Shown here one piece after another: positions 12,086 through 24,732 of a stretch of DNA of 64,000 nucleotides. This DNA comes from Phoebastria nigripes (lineage: Eukaryota; Chordata; Aves; Procellariiformes; Diomedeidae). The notes beneath the pieces were generated by a model that did not search any database, was not told the origin of the DNA, and saw only the letters and a list, made by a program, of their open reading frames with translations. The stretch's first letter is position 1. Every line of letters begins with the position of its first letter. The translations under genes were made by a program, and so were the position numbers. The DNA is taken from contig JAYKAV010002926.1 of NCBI GenBank assembly GCA_035582835.1, forward strand, positions 17,202 to 81,201. The letters run 5' to 3'.

Positions 12086-15057
12086 AACAGTAAGCCTGAA
12101 ATAAAGCATGAAACTACTGCCAGAGTGACTGTGGGGAGGTGGGAGCAGGGCAGGGGTGCAAGAGAGGGTGAAACAGCAGCTGGCATTCTCATTTGCTGCC
12201 ATTAGCACGGATCACATATCTTTATGTGGAGAATCATTTTCTAATTCTACCTTGGGAGGGGAGAGGGGGAAAGAGAGGGGCATTCATTCCATGTCATTCA
12301 GAAAGGACCTTAAAGACCTATTTATTATGCTGCTTCCTTCAGGGAGTTTGCTATAGGGTTTTGATTTCAGCTACGATATACTGACTGCTGGAGGAGAAAA
12401 AAAAAACTTCCTGAACCAGTGCTCTCCCTTCCTCCTCTAAACCCTGAATTTCACATCAAGCTATATTGTTCTCTTTCCCCTTTCTGTTTGTAATGACAAA
12501 ACATATATGCTCATACGCACATACACAGCAAGAAGATCTGTAAGAGCTATGAATATTCCCGTCTCAAGAACCAGGAGAGTGGAAGATGGCCTTGATCCTG
12601 TCTAGAAGGCCTGAAGGGAATTTGTTTAACTTTCTCAGCTGGGGTTGTCATTTATTTAGATCAAAATTCAGTTTGATTTGTTCAGTCCTTTAAAGCTGAA
12701 CAGTAGAGTTAAAATGGGATGCAATTTTCATTTAATAACACAGTCATCAGAGCTCCCACTCTTCAACATGCAGCTCCTGCTCCTAAATGCAGATATCCTT
12801 CTTTAAAATGGAGCAACAGATTTAAATATCAATTCATTGTGTCTACAGCTCTTATCCAATAAGGGGTTTAGCAACAAATAAGCATTATTCATATATGATA
12901 AAGACAGAGAAAGCAGGAATAATAAGGTTTTGGAGCACCCCCAAAACATTGGTAGCAGACATGTTTTGGTATGACCACATGAGAAGGCATCAAAATTTCA
13001 ACAGTGTTTGCCTGACCTTCCTTCTTCACTATGTTGGGAGTGGTGCAAGCCAGGGGTCCTTACACATTCATCCACTGACAGAGTCCTCTACATTTGTATG
13101 TTTCCTTTAGGTCACCAGACATTGAGTAGCTGCTGTAAAACCAGGAAATCTAGTGGAGTATTTGGGGAGGGAAAAAGAACAGAATTTCACCACAGGCTAA
13201 ATCCTTGTGTGTTTCAAACTGGGATAGCTTCATCTTAAGTCAGTGGAATTGTGCCAGTTTTTACTTCAGTGAGAAGCTGTGCCCATTTTTTCCAAGCATC
13301 TTGCAACTGAACAATGTGCAAGCACAACTGAAGACCGTATCTATATCTAATCACCTGATAATATTTGACAGAAGTGGATTGTCCCTGATTGACTGATTTG
13401 CCTGTGCTCCTGAATGCAAAAGCCTCAACCACTTAATCTCTATCAAAGATGCAGGTAAAAATTCCAGGTTGCCATCATAAATTACCAGTGAATACACCGT
13501 TAGAAGAAATTCTTCTTACAACTGGGGCAAATACACCCATTAGATACATATTTGCATTGCACCAAATGTGGCCCCTTTGTGGACCTACGTAGATGATGCT
13601 GAGGTAGGTAAATTATGAACTGCTACTTTTGCCATCCCTTTCAACCCAGTTGGCCCTGCTGACTTATCGCTGCACATTGTTTGGCTGCCACATGTTGTGG
13701 GATTTCACAGGTCTAACAACCACAGACTGGGCCTCTGATAGCTATTGCAAGAGTTTGTGACACTGGGATTTTACTCCTATATCTGCCAAAGAAAGAAGGA
13801 AAGAGCAAGCAAAAGACTGAGAGATCCCAACTTACTGCTTTACCTTTTGTCCTCCTTCCATCGCTGTATTTTTCTTTAAAAACTGGTTGCAAATAGAAAA
13901 TGATGTGCTACATCAACAGGATCATGGTCACTGCAAAGTGGCTGTTTTGCCCAAATTCTCCTTTTCCTACATTGTCTCCACTGTCCTGCACCTTTGTACA
14001 AGCATAAAACAAGAAATAGAGTTGCATTTAAAGCACAGGCAGAAATACAACAGAAGTATCAGGAGAAAGAGAAGGGTTTAATGTAATATTTTATGAGATA
14101 TAAATCAGTTCTACAGGGTTTCCCCTTAAAAGTCCATTATAGTACGTTAATTGTGATTTTATACACTAAGTGACAGGGTGTGCTCCTCCTCAGTATTGAA
14201 TTTATGAATAAAAGAGGATCGCCAGCCTGCGTTAAATGCTGGTGAAGGCGTTTCGCTGAAGCCTTTGGCTACAGAATTCCATTTCTTCAGCTTCATTCAC
14301 ATTCAAATGTTCACACTGATAACTCAGTTCTCCTCAGCCAGGGGAATAAAGGGGGCTCTGATGCCTGATTCCACTTTCAATTATGCTGCTGCAACTCCAG
14401 AGTAACTCCGAGGAAGTCAGGTTTCACACCAGTATGAAAATCAGTACAAGAGCGGATTTGGTCCAAAGGCTGCTCTGACAACGTGTCAATCAAAGGTTTT
14501 TCCGTAAGACTGGATGAGTCTGAGACGACAGTGTAAAAAAGCAGTGCCCTGGATGGCACTGCAGGATCCCATNAAAAAAGTGAAACAAACAGGCCTGCCC
14601 CAATACTTGAGAAAGTGCAATGAGTTCCCTGGCCCCAATGGGCTGCACGCAGCTAAAGCTGACTTGGTGCCTCTGGCAGTGNTGCGGGCGAGGAGGGCGA
14701 AAAGGAGCTCAGAGGGGAGAGGCAGGGGCGGCACTTGGTCTGCCGTCACGTCCACCACCCTTCCCTGGGGAGCCGGCTCTGGAAACTTTGGTGAAATGCA
14801 CACAGCCTTGAATCATCCAGCGCTCTTGCAAACATAAACCCCACAACAGGCCTGAAGTCTGTCTTCAGCCTCACAGCGAGGGGCCAGAGTACTGCCCGGA
14901 GTTTATAGCCAGATGTCAGCTTTGTAAGCCTTGAAAATATTCCCATTCAAGGTTGTTTTCTTGTACTCAGGCCCTTTTCCAACTTGGGTGTGTAGCTGAA
15001 AGACCTCTAAAAGTCTATCTGAAAATTTATCATCTGTGTGCAAAAATTAGGAGACAC
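12086..15057. other. Unassigned non-coding sequence
   Basis: No gene is recognised. A short 'AAGTCAGTGGAATTGTGCCA' stretch near 13,236 resembles the TCAATGG-containing ancient repeats common in reptile genomes, but it is too short to classify. The 14.37-14.85 kb part is locally GC-richer with chance open frames on both strands and ambiguous bases at 14,573 and 14,692. Confidence 0.5.
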
Positions 15058-15950
15058 TATAGAATCATAGAATAGTTTGGGTTGGAAGGGACCTTTAAAG
15101 GTCATCTAGTCCAACCCCCCTGCCGTGGGCAGGGACATCTTCAACTAGATCAGGTTGCTCAGAGCCTCGTCCAACCTGACCTTGAATGTTTCCAGGGATG
15201 GGGCATCTACCACCTCTCTGGGCAATCTGTTCCAGTGTTTCACCACACTCAGCGTAAAAAATTTCTTCCTTATATCTAGTCTAAATCTACCCTCTTTTAG
15301 TTTAAAGCCTTTCCCCCTTGTCCTGTCGCAACAGGCCCTGCTAAAAAGTTTGCCGCCATCTTTCTTATAAGCCTCCTTTAAGTACTGATAGGCTGCAATA
15401 AGGTCTCCCCAAAGCCTTCTCTTCTCCAGGCTGAACAACCCCAACTCTTTCAGCCTTTCTTCATAGGAGAGGCGTTCCATCCCCCCGATCATTTTTGTGA
15501 CCCTCCTCTGGACCTGCTCCAACAGGTCCATGTCTTTCTTATGCTGAGGGCTCCAGAGCTGGAGGCAGTACTNCNGGTGGGGTCTCACCAGAGCAGGGTA
15601 GAGGGGCAGAATCACCTCCCTCGACCTGCTGGCCACACTGCTTTTGATGCAGCCCAGGATACGGTTGGCCTTCTGGGCTGCAAGCCAGCTCACGTCCAGC
15701 TTTTCATCCACCAGTACCCCCAAGTCCTTCTCGGCAGGGCTGCTCTCAATCCCTTCATCCCCCAGCCTGTATTGATACCGGGGGTTGCCCTGACCCACGT
15801 GCAGGACCTTGCACTTGGCCTTGTTGAACCTCATGAGGTTCACGTGGGCCCACTTCTCGAGCTTGTCCAGGTCCCTCTGGATGGCATCCCGTCCCTCAGG
15901 CATGTCGACGGCACCACTCAGCTTGGTGTCATCTGCAAACTTGCTGAGGG
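15058..15950 (-). mobile_element. CR1 LINE, 5'-truncated, minus strand
   Basis: This is the best preserved transposon in the window. Read on the minus strand it ends (low coordinate) with the CR1 3' terminus, seen on the plus strand as AGAATCATAGAATAGTTTGG and then GGTCATCTAGTCCAACCCCC. It continues into the C-terminal half of ORF2. Homology stops near 15,950, just upstream of the reverse-transcriptase FADD box, as expected for the usual 5' truncation during target-primed reverse transcription. The 3' UTR is short (about 85 bp). An intact frame over most of the insert suggests a younger copy than the others here. Two ambiguous bases lie at 15,573 and 15,575. No clear target-site duplication was identified. 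Confidence 0.93.
15145..15950 (-). pseudogene. CR1 ORF2 C-terminal fragment (reverse transcriptase remnant)
   Basis: This open frame encodes the end of the CR1 ORF2 polyprotein, which normally carries an apurinic-like endonuclease and a reverse transcriptase. It begins within the RT palm at '[11 protein letters not shown]', where FADD is the catalytic metal-binding box. It continues through the thumb and C-terminal segment: '[20 protein letters not shown]', '[15 protein letters not shown]', '[16 protein letters not shown]', '[19 protein letters not shown]'. It stops shortly after '[10 protein letters not shown]'. About 268 codons are open with no stop or frameshift. The frame happens to stay open upstream of the element to an ATG near 16,053, but those first residues are host flank. 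Endonuclease and most RT motifs are missing, so it cannot be active. Confidence 0.9.
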
Positions 15951-18900
15951 AAGCAACAGAAACCTTCAAGATACTGTATCCACTCTGATCTACCAGTGTT
16001 GTGATTATTGTAAGATTTTTCTGTTTCTGGGCTTGGTGTGAAAATTCATGCAAACTTCAAGGTGACTGAAAGTAACTTTCTAAACCAGAAACATGAAGTT
16101 TGGATCCATATTGAAACAGTTTGAAAAAGTAGCCATGTGTTAGATGTTTTGATCACTGAAGAGCTTCGGCATTAACAACAATTCACCCTTTCCAGAAAAA
16201 GCTTCAATTGGCCCCAGCCAAGGGAAGGTCATGTCCCAAATCTACTCACATCTACTCGCTAAACTTGATTCCACATGGGCCAGCCATTTATTACCATTTT
16301 TAGTATAAACTATGAAGGATGTTTGTATCCCAGAAGCAAGAAACTCCATCAGAGAAAAAAGGCTAAAACAATAAAGTGATTCTCTAGGTGGGTCTTTATC
16401 GAAGTGTCTGTATAAAGGATGNTCTTTCTACTGATAAGGTTTGTTTCCCTAAGATTCTCCCAGAAAATTGCCCCAAGCCCCCAAATTCCAAGGAACAAAT
16501 ATTAAAGTGTAATTAAAGTGGAAATCATGAATTTGGAGACTCATTATCCGCCAGCCAGCTGTACTCTTATAATGCAGGCTATAAATGCAGCATGATGCAT
16601 TGTTGTGTCAAATAAGCAAAATTCTATATCTAAATCCATCCAAAATACCTGCTTTTTAGCAGAAATTTCTAGCTAACTCAGGTTTTGTTCATTTCCGTCC
16701 TGTGTAATTAGCTATCAAATTGCTTTCATTCAGAGCAGTTAATGCTATTCTACTTGCAGTTATTGTGCACTCAGGATAATCAGATACTGTGTCTTTAACA
16801 ATAATACATAGGAAGGGACTGAACACAGAGTCAAAATTAATCTACATTCAGTGTTGTAACATATACAAGGAAAAAACTGAAATGTGTCACTGCTATAGCC
16901 GTGCTAGTGGCCTTGCCCTGCACCAGCCAGGAAAACAAGAGCTTTCCGGTTGACTTCAGGGGACTTAGGGTTTCACTGATCAGTTCTACAGAAAGCTTAC
17001 ATAGGAGTTATTGTGACAAACAGCTAAAACAGAAAAGATTTGTGGGGTTTACACGTCTCTCAGTATCAGAGGCACGCATCAAAGCTGAATATGTCACTGT
17101 ATTATAAGGCTAAACTTTCAGCCTCTTTATATCTCCAGGCCTAAAGGAGAAAGTGGGACAGAGAAGCCCTCAATCCCCCATTACACTTACATAGTGCTCC
17201 ACCTTGCCTATATTGCCCTGGCTCGCTCCGAGCCAGGGCTCTTCCCCCGGCACTCCTGAGCAAAGCAGCAGGGAGAAGCAGCAGCTTTCCCTCCTCTCCT
17301 TCCCATCGATGAGGTAGAGAGCAGCCCTCTTCCATCCCACCGAGGGTGTAGGCAGCTGGTGATTCAGCAAGACAGTCACAACCCTCCTGGAAGTTGGAGG
17401 AAGGTGCATGGAGTGTGGATGGGAAGGGATCAGAGGGAGCACTTGGAAACCAGTCTGTGTCTGTTCAGGCCCACTACTTCTGTGATCAGTTGTTTTAATA
17501 AAAGCCTATTTCATTTTACATATTGTAGATAGGGTTTTTTTCAGAGAAAAGCATTATCAAAGCCACAGACTTGCAAATTCCAATTGCTTTTCTTCTGCAT
17601 GTTTTTAATTCACTCTAGCTTCCCACCATAAATAAAGTATATTAAATATTGTGGCAGTGGTTATTTCAGCGAGTCCAATAGTAAATAAAAATATGTGTTT
17701 ACAAGGTAAATGATACAGTACATAAAAAGGAGGCAAGCAGGTAGCATGGAGAGACTGATCACCAAAGAGATAAATCTCTAGCCAGATATCACTGTACAAG
17801 CCCTGAAGAAGAGTAACCTGAATCTGTACACAGGGTGGATCATGGAAGATAAGAAAGAGAAAGCAAAGCATCTGACTATCTCCTTTCTGAAAAAGAACAA
17901 GACATGAGTGAGACACTGCTGTCATGAGCAATCCTGAGAGCCCTGTGGCAGCTGGGAAAGGCATCAGCGGGCTCTCACCCCAGAGGAATGAGACCATGCT
18001 AAGACAGTGGTCCTCTCTCATCCCCCTCCTACCAATCCTCCTCCTACTCATCAAGACAATGGCAAGTGAATAGATACTGCTATTACAGATTGAGAATAAT
18101 GGTATCCACACATGAATCTGGATTCCTTCATGAAGACCGTCGTTTTGTGTGAAACATGAGATTCAAATATCCCAAGGAGGCTATTGAGGAAAAAGGGTCT
18201 AATCCAGAGAAATGCTTCCAGCTAGCAAGGACAGCTGAAAGAAATGAGAAATAACCAACCCAACCAAGGATGTAAGGGCAAAATGCTACAACTGGAAAAA
18301 AAAGAAAAGAAAAGAAGAAGGGACACTTACTATATATCTGTACAGCAAAAAAGAGATGTCACCGTAGGTTGTATATGGCAACTCATGGTTTCATGCCGGC
18401 TCTAATTTTGCTAGCCATACAAACATGCATGGCATAGACCTCCAAAGGGCTGTACAAGCCACTGCACACCTTGCGTTCACTTATGCTGAATTTTGTGTGT
18501 CCAGCCTTCACTGGTATTGTTTCTTGTGCAATCTTTACGTAGTCATCCTCTCATTTTCTGGGTAGATATGTTTTTAGGAGCTTTGCTGATGATTGCAGCA
18601 AGATCTTAGCAGACGTTACAGATAATCAGTACGCACGCATTGCAGAAGGAGGTAGCTAAGCGTTTAACTTTCCATATTTGCAAGTGTGCTGTTAAAACAA
18701 TTTGCTTCCAGCTGGAAAGTGGAATCGGCTGCAATACAATCCTACGAACACAGATAAGCAACAATAGCTGACTGAAGACACATAACCGTACCTTATCCAT
18801 GTTCAGGGAAAACACTGAAAGGCCAGTGGGCAAATGCTGGCTGTTGTGAGAAACCCACCAAGCAGGAGATGTTATCACTTGGGGTTTACAGAAAGAGATG

Positions 18901-21900
18901 TAGGCAGAACAGGACAAGCCTTGGATAGGACTGTAGTTTCTTGCCAGATATTCTCAGCATGAAAGGGAAGGGAAAACAGTCCCTTGTGCAGCTTTGCTGC
19001 TGAATATGCAGACATATGTCAAGGACAGACACCTTGAATAAACTAAGGTTAAAAACAGATCCCTGTTGGCACCCTGAGCCTGCTGAAATGTAGAGCTCCA
19101 TTACCCATGATGGAGTCTCTAAGGATAGAGCTGGCAAAGCTACATCTTTATTCCCACTGTAACTTCCAGCCCAACAGTGACAAGGAAGACTGCAGGTATG
19201 CCAGACTCACACCATTAAACAGTTTGAAAACTGGTGTCATTATAAATATAGTCCACAGGGTCTTTGGGGCAAAGCATTCCCGCTAGTGATACCAAAAAGT
19301 GAACCCAGACATACCGTGTTAGAGGAACTCTCCTGACAACCTTTGCTGTACCTTTTGGCTAGTACACAAGTACCTCTGGCATCAGCCCAGCCTGCTGGGT
19401 AAACTGAACCATTCATTAGAGCAACTCCCAGCTACCAAGGCTGTAACTAATGACATTGCTATTACAGAAGGAGCTGACAACAGAGAAGCAATTCAGGATT
19501 ATGATATCAAAACATCCTGAGAAACCGGAAAGCATTAAGGAAATCACCAGACCAGGGGTTATGAAAGAAATCCTGGGATATAGAAAGAGGCAGCCATCTT
19601 TCCAGAGGCTGCACAATAGACAGAAGACTGAGAGCCATGGAGCAGCAGTATAGTCAGAGTAGGTGCAGAATCTAATCCTACGGGAAACATAAGAGAAATA
19701 GTCAGCAGGCACTGACCTGAAGTCAGCACACATGGGAAGCTACCGCATGGGGTTTCAGACCGAGACTTAGGAGCCATGCGTGTATCCACAATGCACGTGG
19801 CTGAGAATCCAGCTTTAGCATGTGATACATCAATATCCCCTAGAAACACCCCTCCTGGCCCTGATCTCTCCAAACCTTTCTGAGAACAGCATCGAGGCAT
19901 TTCTCCATTGAGGGTCAAAGTTGCTGTGCACTATGGCATGAGGGGGCAGCAACATCTTTACTTCTTTGCTAAAAGACCCCAGGGGACACAATGGAGGCAA
20001 ATCCCAGGGCTGATCAGATCACATGAAGCAACTCATACAAGAGGTAACCTCCTGCTTCCAGCTGAATTGGGAAAAGTAACATTGCCTCAAGGTGACTGGC
20101 AGTCATCCCAGGAGGTTGGAAATTATCTCATGAGACTGGTACGTGTTTAGCACCTGGGGCTGGAGTCCCATGTGAGGTGATCCAAAGAAGTTTGCAGTAT
20201 GCTGTTCATGAAAACAGAATTTAGAGTATAAAGCCATATTTTTTAATTTTCAGATTCTACAGCTTCAAAAAACTCAAGCCTAAACTAGGGAAGTGCTGAC
20301 AGGCGGCTTTTCACTGTCAGTAACTGGGACTATATGGTCACAGCATATCGCTGCTCTCAGCCCTGCGAGGAAGGTCTTCTGGGGGGCATGAGGGCAAGAG
20401 GCAAGCTCGGGGACCTGATGCTGTATTCTGTAGGGGGCCATAACCTAACATGCTTTGCTCAGCCAACCGCCCACTGTGCCCTGCAGCAGCATTCATGTAA
20501 CTCAGTGCCAAAAGGGAATCCGAGTGCAATGCATCTTCCCTTGGATGCCTGCAAAAGTAACATCAGCAGTAGAGACAGCCCAGAGGTTGATGTTGAAGAC
20601 ACAGAAGACAGAAGTATGTTGCTTATCAGACAGCATGGACCATCACATGCCAACATGAGGCATTTTCCCAAGGACTAGATAGTTACTCAGCATTGACTGA
20701 AGGGACAGGGAGACATGATAGCTTCCCGTGAAGAGCCCAGAGAAGGAGCAGCGCAAGGCACACAGGGAAAGGGAACAGAGTGAGAGCCAGCAGCCTGCTT
20801 GTCACAGAAGAGCAAAAGACCTGGGATCACAGTGTAAATGGATTTTTACCTTGCTGTCAAATAGCTACATCAAATAAGAGCAAAAGGCAATGTCCAAGTT
20901 GCACTGGAATACTTGTTATATGAGGTAGCTACAGATCCAGGATGGCAAGACAAAAGGCAACTGCAAATAGAAGACATCCAGCACAGGAGGACAAATAAAA
21001 CCAAGGCCAGGGGCCATGGGATGAGCCTCAGTCTACAAGACTGGATTCAGAAAAATAGGTTTATGTCACAGCATTTCAGACTGGCAAGTCATGACTCAAG
21101 AGAGTCAAGCTGGCAACACGAGGGGCACAAGTCCCCTGCCAGTAGCCCTGATATGAAGCTGCTTCACCCACGTGGGCACCCATGATGGGTGTAATGGCAC
21201 ATGGCGTAGGCAGGCCACATCGTTCTTTGCCCCAACAGCTAACAGCTAGAGAAAAAAAACCAGCAAAACACATCTGGAAGAAAGAAGGCTCCAGAAGCTG
21301 GAAAAGGTGACCACAGAAGTTCTCTACCAGGCCTAATTTTTGTATTATATGTAGCAACCTGCATGGAGGTGGAACAGAGGGGCAGAAGTTGTCACCTGGA
21401 GGAGCTCATGGGGAGCGCCTGGAAGCCAGTCTGTCTGCACCTGGCCAGAGCGCTGCCGGCACCTGCGGCATCTCACATGTAAAGGGTTTCAAGCCTGTTT
21501 AATATTCTGAGCTTGGAGCATTCTCCTTCTCAGCCAGAATGCAAAATGACGTGCAATAGCTTATTTCACTTAAAGGGGTAAGAAGTACTTACTTTCTGCT
21601 AGACCCCAGCGGGGAGGAGATGGGGCACAGGGTCTGTGACCAAGTTGCAGCTCATTGCTTGCACAGGTCTGGGACAGCTAAGCACCATGCATTGCTCAAG
21701 GGAGGCTGTAAAGTTACAGTCCCGTGTATGGTGTTAAGGAGTGCTGTGATATGAGGGGCTGTTTTTTGAAGAGGACATTAAAGCAATTTCTCAAACACTT
21801 GCTCATTAAAAATTCTACTGCTGTTTTAACAAGAGTAGGATGCTATGTCAGGCACTGTGTGCTTTTATTAGGAAATGCGAAATCATGCCAAACATTCCTG

Positions 21901-23622
21901 GTCTGAGTCTCATATCAAGCCTAAAGATCAATTCCCTTGATTTGTTAGAAGATCCTGGACTTAGCTTTTAAACCTGTGTTGCCAGTTCAGATCATTTATA
22001 TAAATGATATTTATCTGTTTCAAACCTTACCATGTCTCTGCAGAGAAAAAGCCCCAAAAATGCAATTTGTAATTCTTTTTACCCTTCACTTCCCAGTCCT
22101 ACTTAATTTTCTATCCTACTAGCTTCGCTTCTGCTGGGTTTTCTGGTTCTTCTCTTTCCTTTATCCCTTCCACAGTCAGTGTACTCAGTCTGCCCCTTTC
22201 ACGGCCCTGCTGTGAGTGCCTGCAAGCAAGGATGAAGACGTTTTGCCCTACATGTCAGGCTTGAAACTGTTGCTGTTGCCGAGCTCCTGCTGTTACAGTA
22301 CACACCTTTCCACTGTAAAGGCAGCAATATGGTTGTCTGTCTCAGGCTTTCAGCTGACTGGCAGCTGGGATTTGAGGTTACTGGAGAAGGAGAAGATGTG
22401 CTCGGCCACATAGACGAGCTGCTAGAACAGAGAAGATAGTTGGGAAAGCCCTTGGGAAACCCCAGTGTTTTATTGAAATCAGGACAGATCCCAGTTTCAG
22501 CAAGTCAGCTGGGACCCCAAGAATGCCTTGCATGGCTAAGACAATCCCAGTAACACAGCACATCTGGTAACCCTATGGACAGAGTTAAAAAGAAATAAAA
22601 CTTCCCAGGGAAAAGGTCAGAACTTTGATTAATATCTCCTAGAAAAGCAAAGTGCTTGATGCCGATCTCACAACAGTTTTGCATTACTGCAACTCCATTA
22701 ATTTTACTGGAGTCACCACAGACTTTCACCACTGCTGGAGCAGCACTTTCCGATGGGTAAACTTTGGTACTCTGTTCCTTGCTCCCCCAAATTTCAAGAC
22801 ATTCACACTCCACAGGTCTGGGAATTTCTCTGCAATAGCTGTCGGGGGCTTGATAAGTGTATCTTAGTGTGTATATTCCCAGCTGCTCCATATCTCACGT
22901 ACTTTACTCTCCAACTCTGGCAGGCACGATCCCAGCAGATGGCTATGCATGGACAGCTCAATATACAAGCCCATATTAAATGCCCTATTTATTTATAGAT
23001 ATACAAATACCCGTATATTTTTATTTACTCACTGTTGTTTATACACTTTGATTTGGACATCCAGACATTAAAAGAGTTCCTAGTCCAGAGCCTAGGCACC
23101 CTAGCAGATTAGTCACATCATGAAGCCGAGATGAGAACAGCAGTAGCAAGCTAAATGGCTTCTCTTTGCAGTAAAAGGTATTCATCCCCAACCTAATCAC
23201 CCCCAAAATTACTACAGGAAGCTAATTCCTCCAGCTAAAATATTCATGTTCCCAGCTGAAGCTCCCTGAATCCGGCCTCTTACCTGGATGAGACCTGCTT
23301 TCTCTCACATGCTTCAAAATCACCACCTGGGCCATGGCTACACGAGAGCTAACTAAAAAGGGTATATAAGAATGGCATACCCCTCTGACCTCCTGAGCAT
23401 GCATGTGTGCTGCACAGGTAGGCTGCAGGCTTGAGCCCAAGGTTTTCTGTGTGCCCCAGAGGTTAGGTTCCCGCGGCACCGTGGCAGAATGGTCCCCATA
23501 CCCAAGATAAAAGTACCTATTTGTCTGTGCCATACTATAGGGGAGGGAATAAGCTGCCAAGCTGAGGGTTCCCAGGGATGAACACCTTGTGAGCAATTTT
23601 CATATGTGTTTTCTTTCCTCAG
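15951..23622. other. Unassigned non-coding sequence
   Basis: About 7.7 kb with no recognised gene. A purine-rich run (AAAAAAAAGAAAAGAAAAG) lies near 18,294-18,320. Open frames at 17,605-18,111 (minus, 168 codons) and elsewhere contain no recognisable domains. A related pair of short sequences at about 17,436 and 21,412 is listed under findings. Confidence 0.55.
18294..18320. repeat. A/AAAAG simple repeat
   Basis: This is a short purine-rich low-complexity tract of A-runs interrupted by single or double G. It has no coding or family assignment. Confidence 0.7.
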
Positions 23623-23674
23623 CTCCACGCGCAGGAGCACAAAACGAAAAAGCGCATCACTGCGAGCCTGGCTG
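23623..23674 (+). CDS. Candidate internal exon of an unidentified gene
   Basis: Seen directly: a strong polypyrimidine tract and acceptor (TGTGTTTTCTTTCCTCAG, ending at 23,622), a 52-bp segment, then a consensus donor CTG/GTAAGT (intron starting at 23,675). In the frame starting at 23,623 it reads LHAQEHKTKKRITASLA plus one extra base, a basic peptide with no stop. Five CpG dinucleotides (in GCG, ACG, CGC codons and codon junctions) are retained within 52 bp, although the flanks are CpG-poor. That is common in conserved coding exons. I do not recognise the protein family. It could also be a non-coding RNA exon or chance. The phase is 52 = 17 codons + 1, so neighbouring exons would have to restore the frame, and none was found nearby. 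Confidence 0.4.
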
Positions 23675-24711
23675 GTAAGTCTTTTGATAACTCACACTCA
23701 GGCATTTTGCAATGGAAGTAGGCAGAGGCCCCAAAGCCAAGCTGCAAAGCCAAACTGGAAAAGGAGTGATTCTACAGCTGGGGGTTCAGGTCAGGACCTC
23801 AGCGCCATCAAACCCTGACAAACACGCAGCTCCAGAGCTCTGTGTCAGACCCTGGGTGGAAGAGATTGCTGCTGCGAGTGCTGCAGTCGGGTCAGGCTAG
23901 GCTTCTCACAGGGAAGCTTGATGGCCCTTTTACATCCACCGCATGGGAGTAAAACTACAATCCAGAAGGAAGAACAAAATATTCTTCAATTCACAAATTG
24001 TGTGTGTTTGTTTCGTTTACTGAACTTTACATTTCCTGCATACTGTACATTGAGCAGAGCGATTGCAGCGGCATATGTATCCGAAGAGCAGGAAACAGAC
24101 TGCCAACGACCTTCTCAGGGTATCAGCAAAATAAACAAACATAACATGCACATCAGGTGGTCTGAGTGCCAGCNCTGGAATAAACTGAATCTGCAGAGAA
24201 AGTGCCGTCGGAATTTCCTTTTAAACCACACCAAGCTGTAAAGCTGCTTGGGTGCAGGGAGCAGTCAAAATCAGATCAGCGTGTGAATGTTTTAAAAGGG
24301 GTAGATTAATTCATGTGAGCCAGGCAGCTCAGCTGGAACTGCTGCTCAGCTGCCTGCTTCGGCTGCCTGCCTCCTATGAGCGTGCTTTTCCTTCCCCTGC
24401 AAAAGACTTTCCCTGGTGAGAAGGCAAGTGTCCCCAGCGGGCATGCTCGTGGTGTGGGCGCTGGGCAATGACCTACCAGCCTTTACTCCATAGCTAACGG
24501 AGGCGGATGCAGAGGGTCTGTCCCTGGCGAGCAGAGAAAGGGGACCTGCCCAGCAAGGGTGGTTTTGACCCAGAGCACGAGTGTGTAATGTTCTCTCCGG
24601 GGCTGACTGCTCACAGGCAGCGAGGGGGGAGTTCTTCAAGGCAATCACTTCTCAGGGAACTGAACTTGGCTCTGAGTAAGGGACTCCAAACAAGTAACAC
24701 ACGTACATACA

Positions 24712-24732
24712 TGTGTGTGTGTGTGTGTGTGT
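24712..24732. repeat. (TG)n microsatellite
   Basis: This is an uninterrupted TG dinucleotide run of about ten units, ending in TATAATGTGTACATATG. Confidence 0.9.

Noticed and set aside
15541..16041. 166-codon plus-strand open frame
   Set aside because: Antisense shadow of the CR1 reverse-transcriptase frame on the minus strand.
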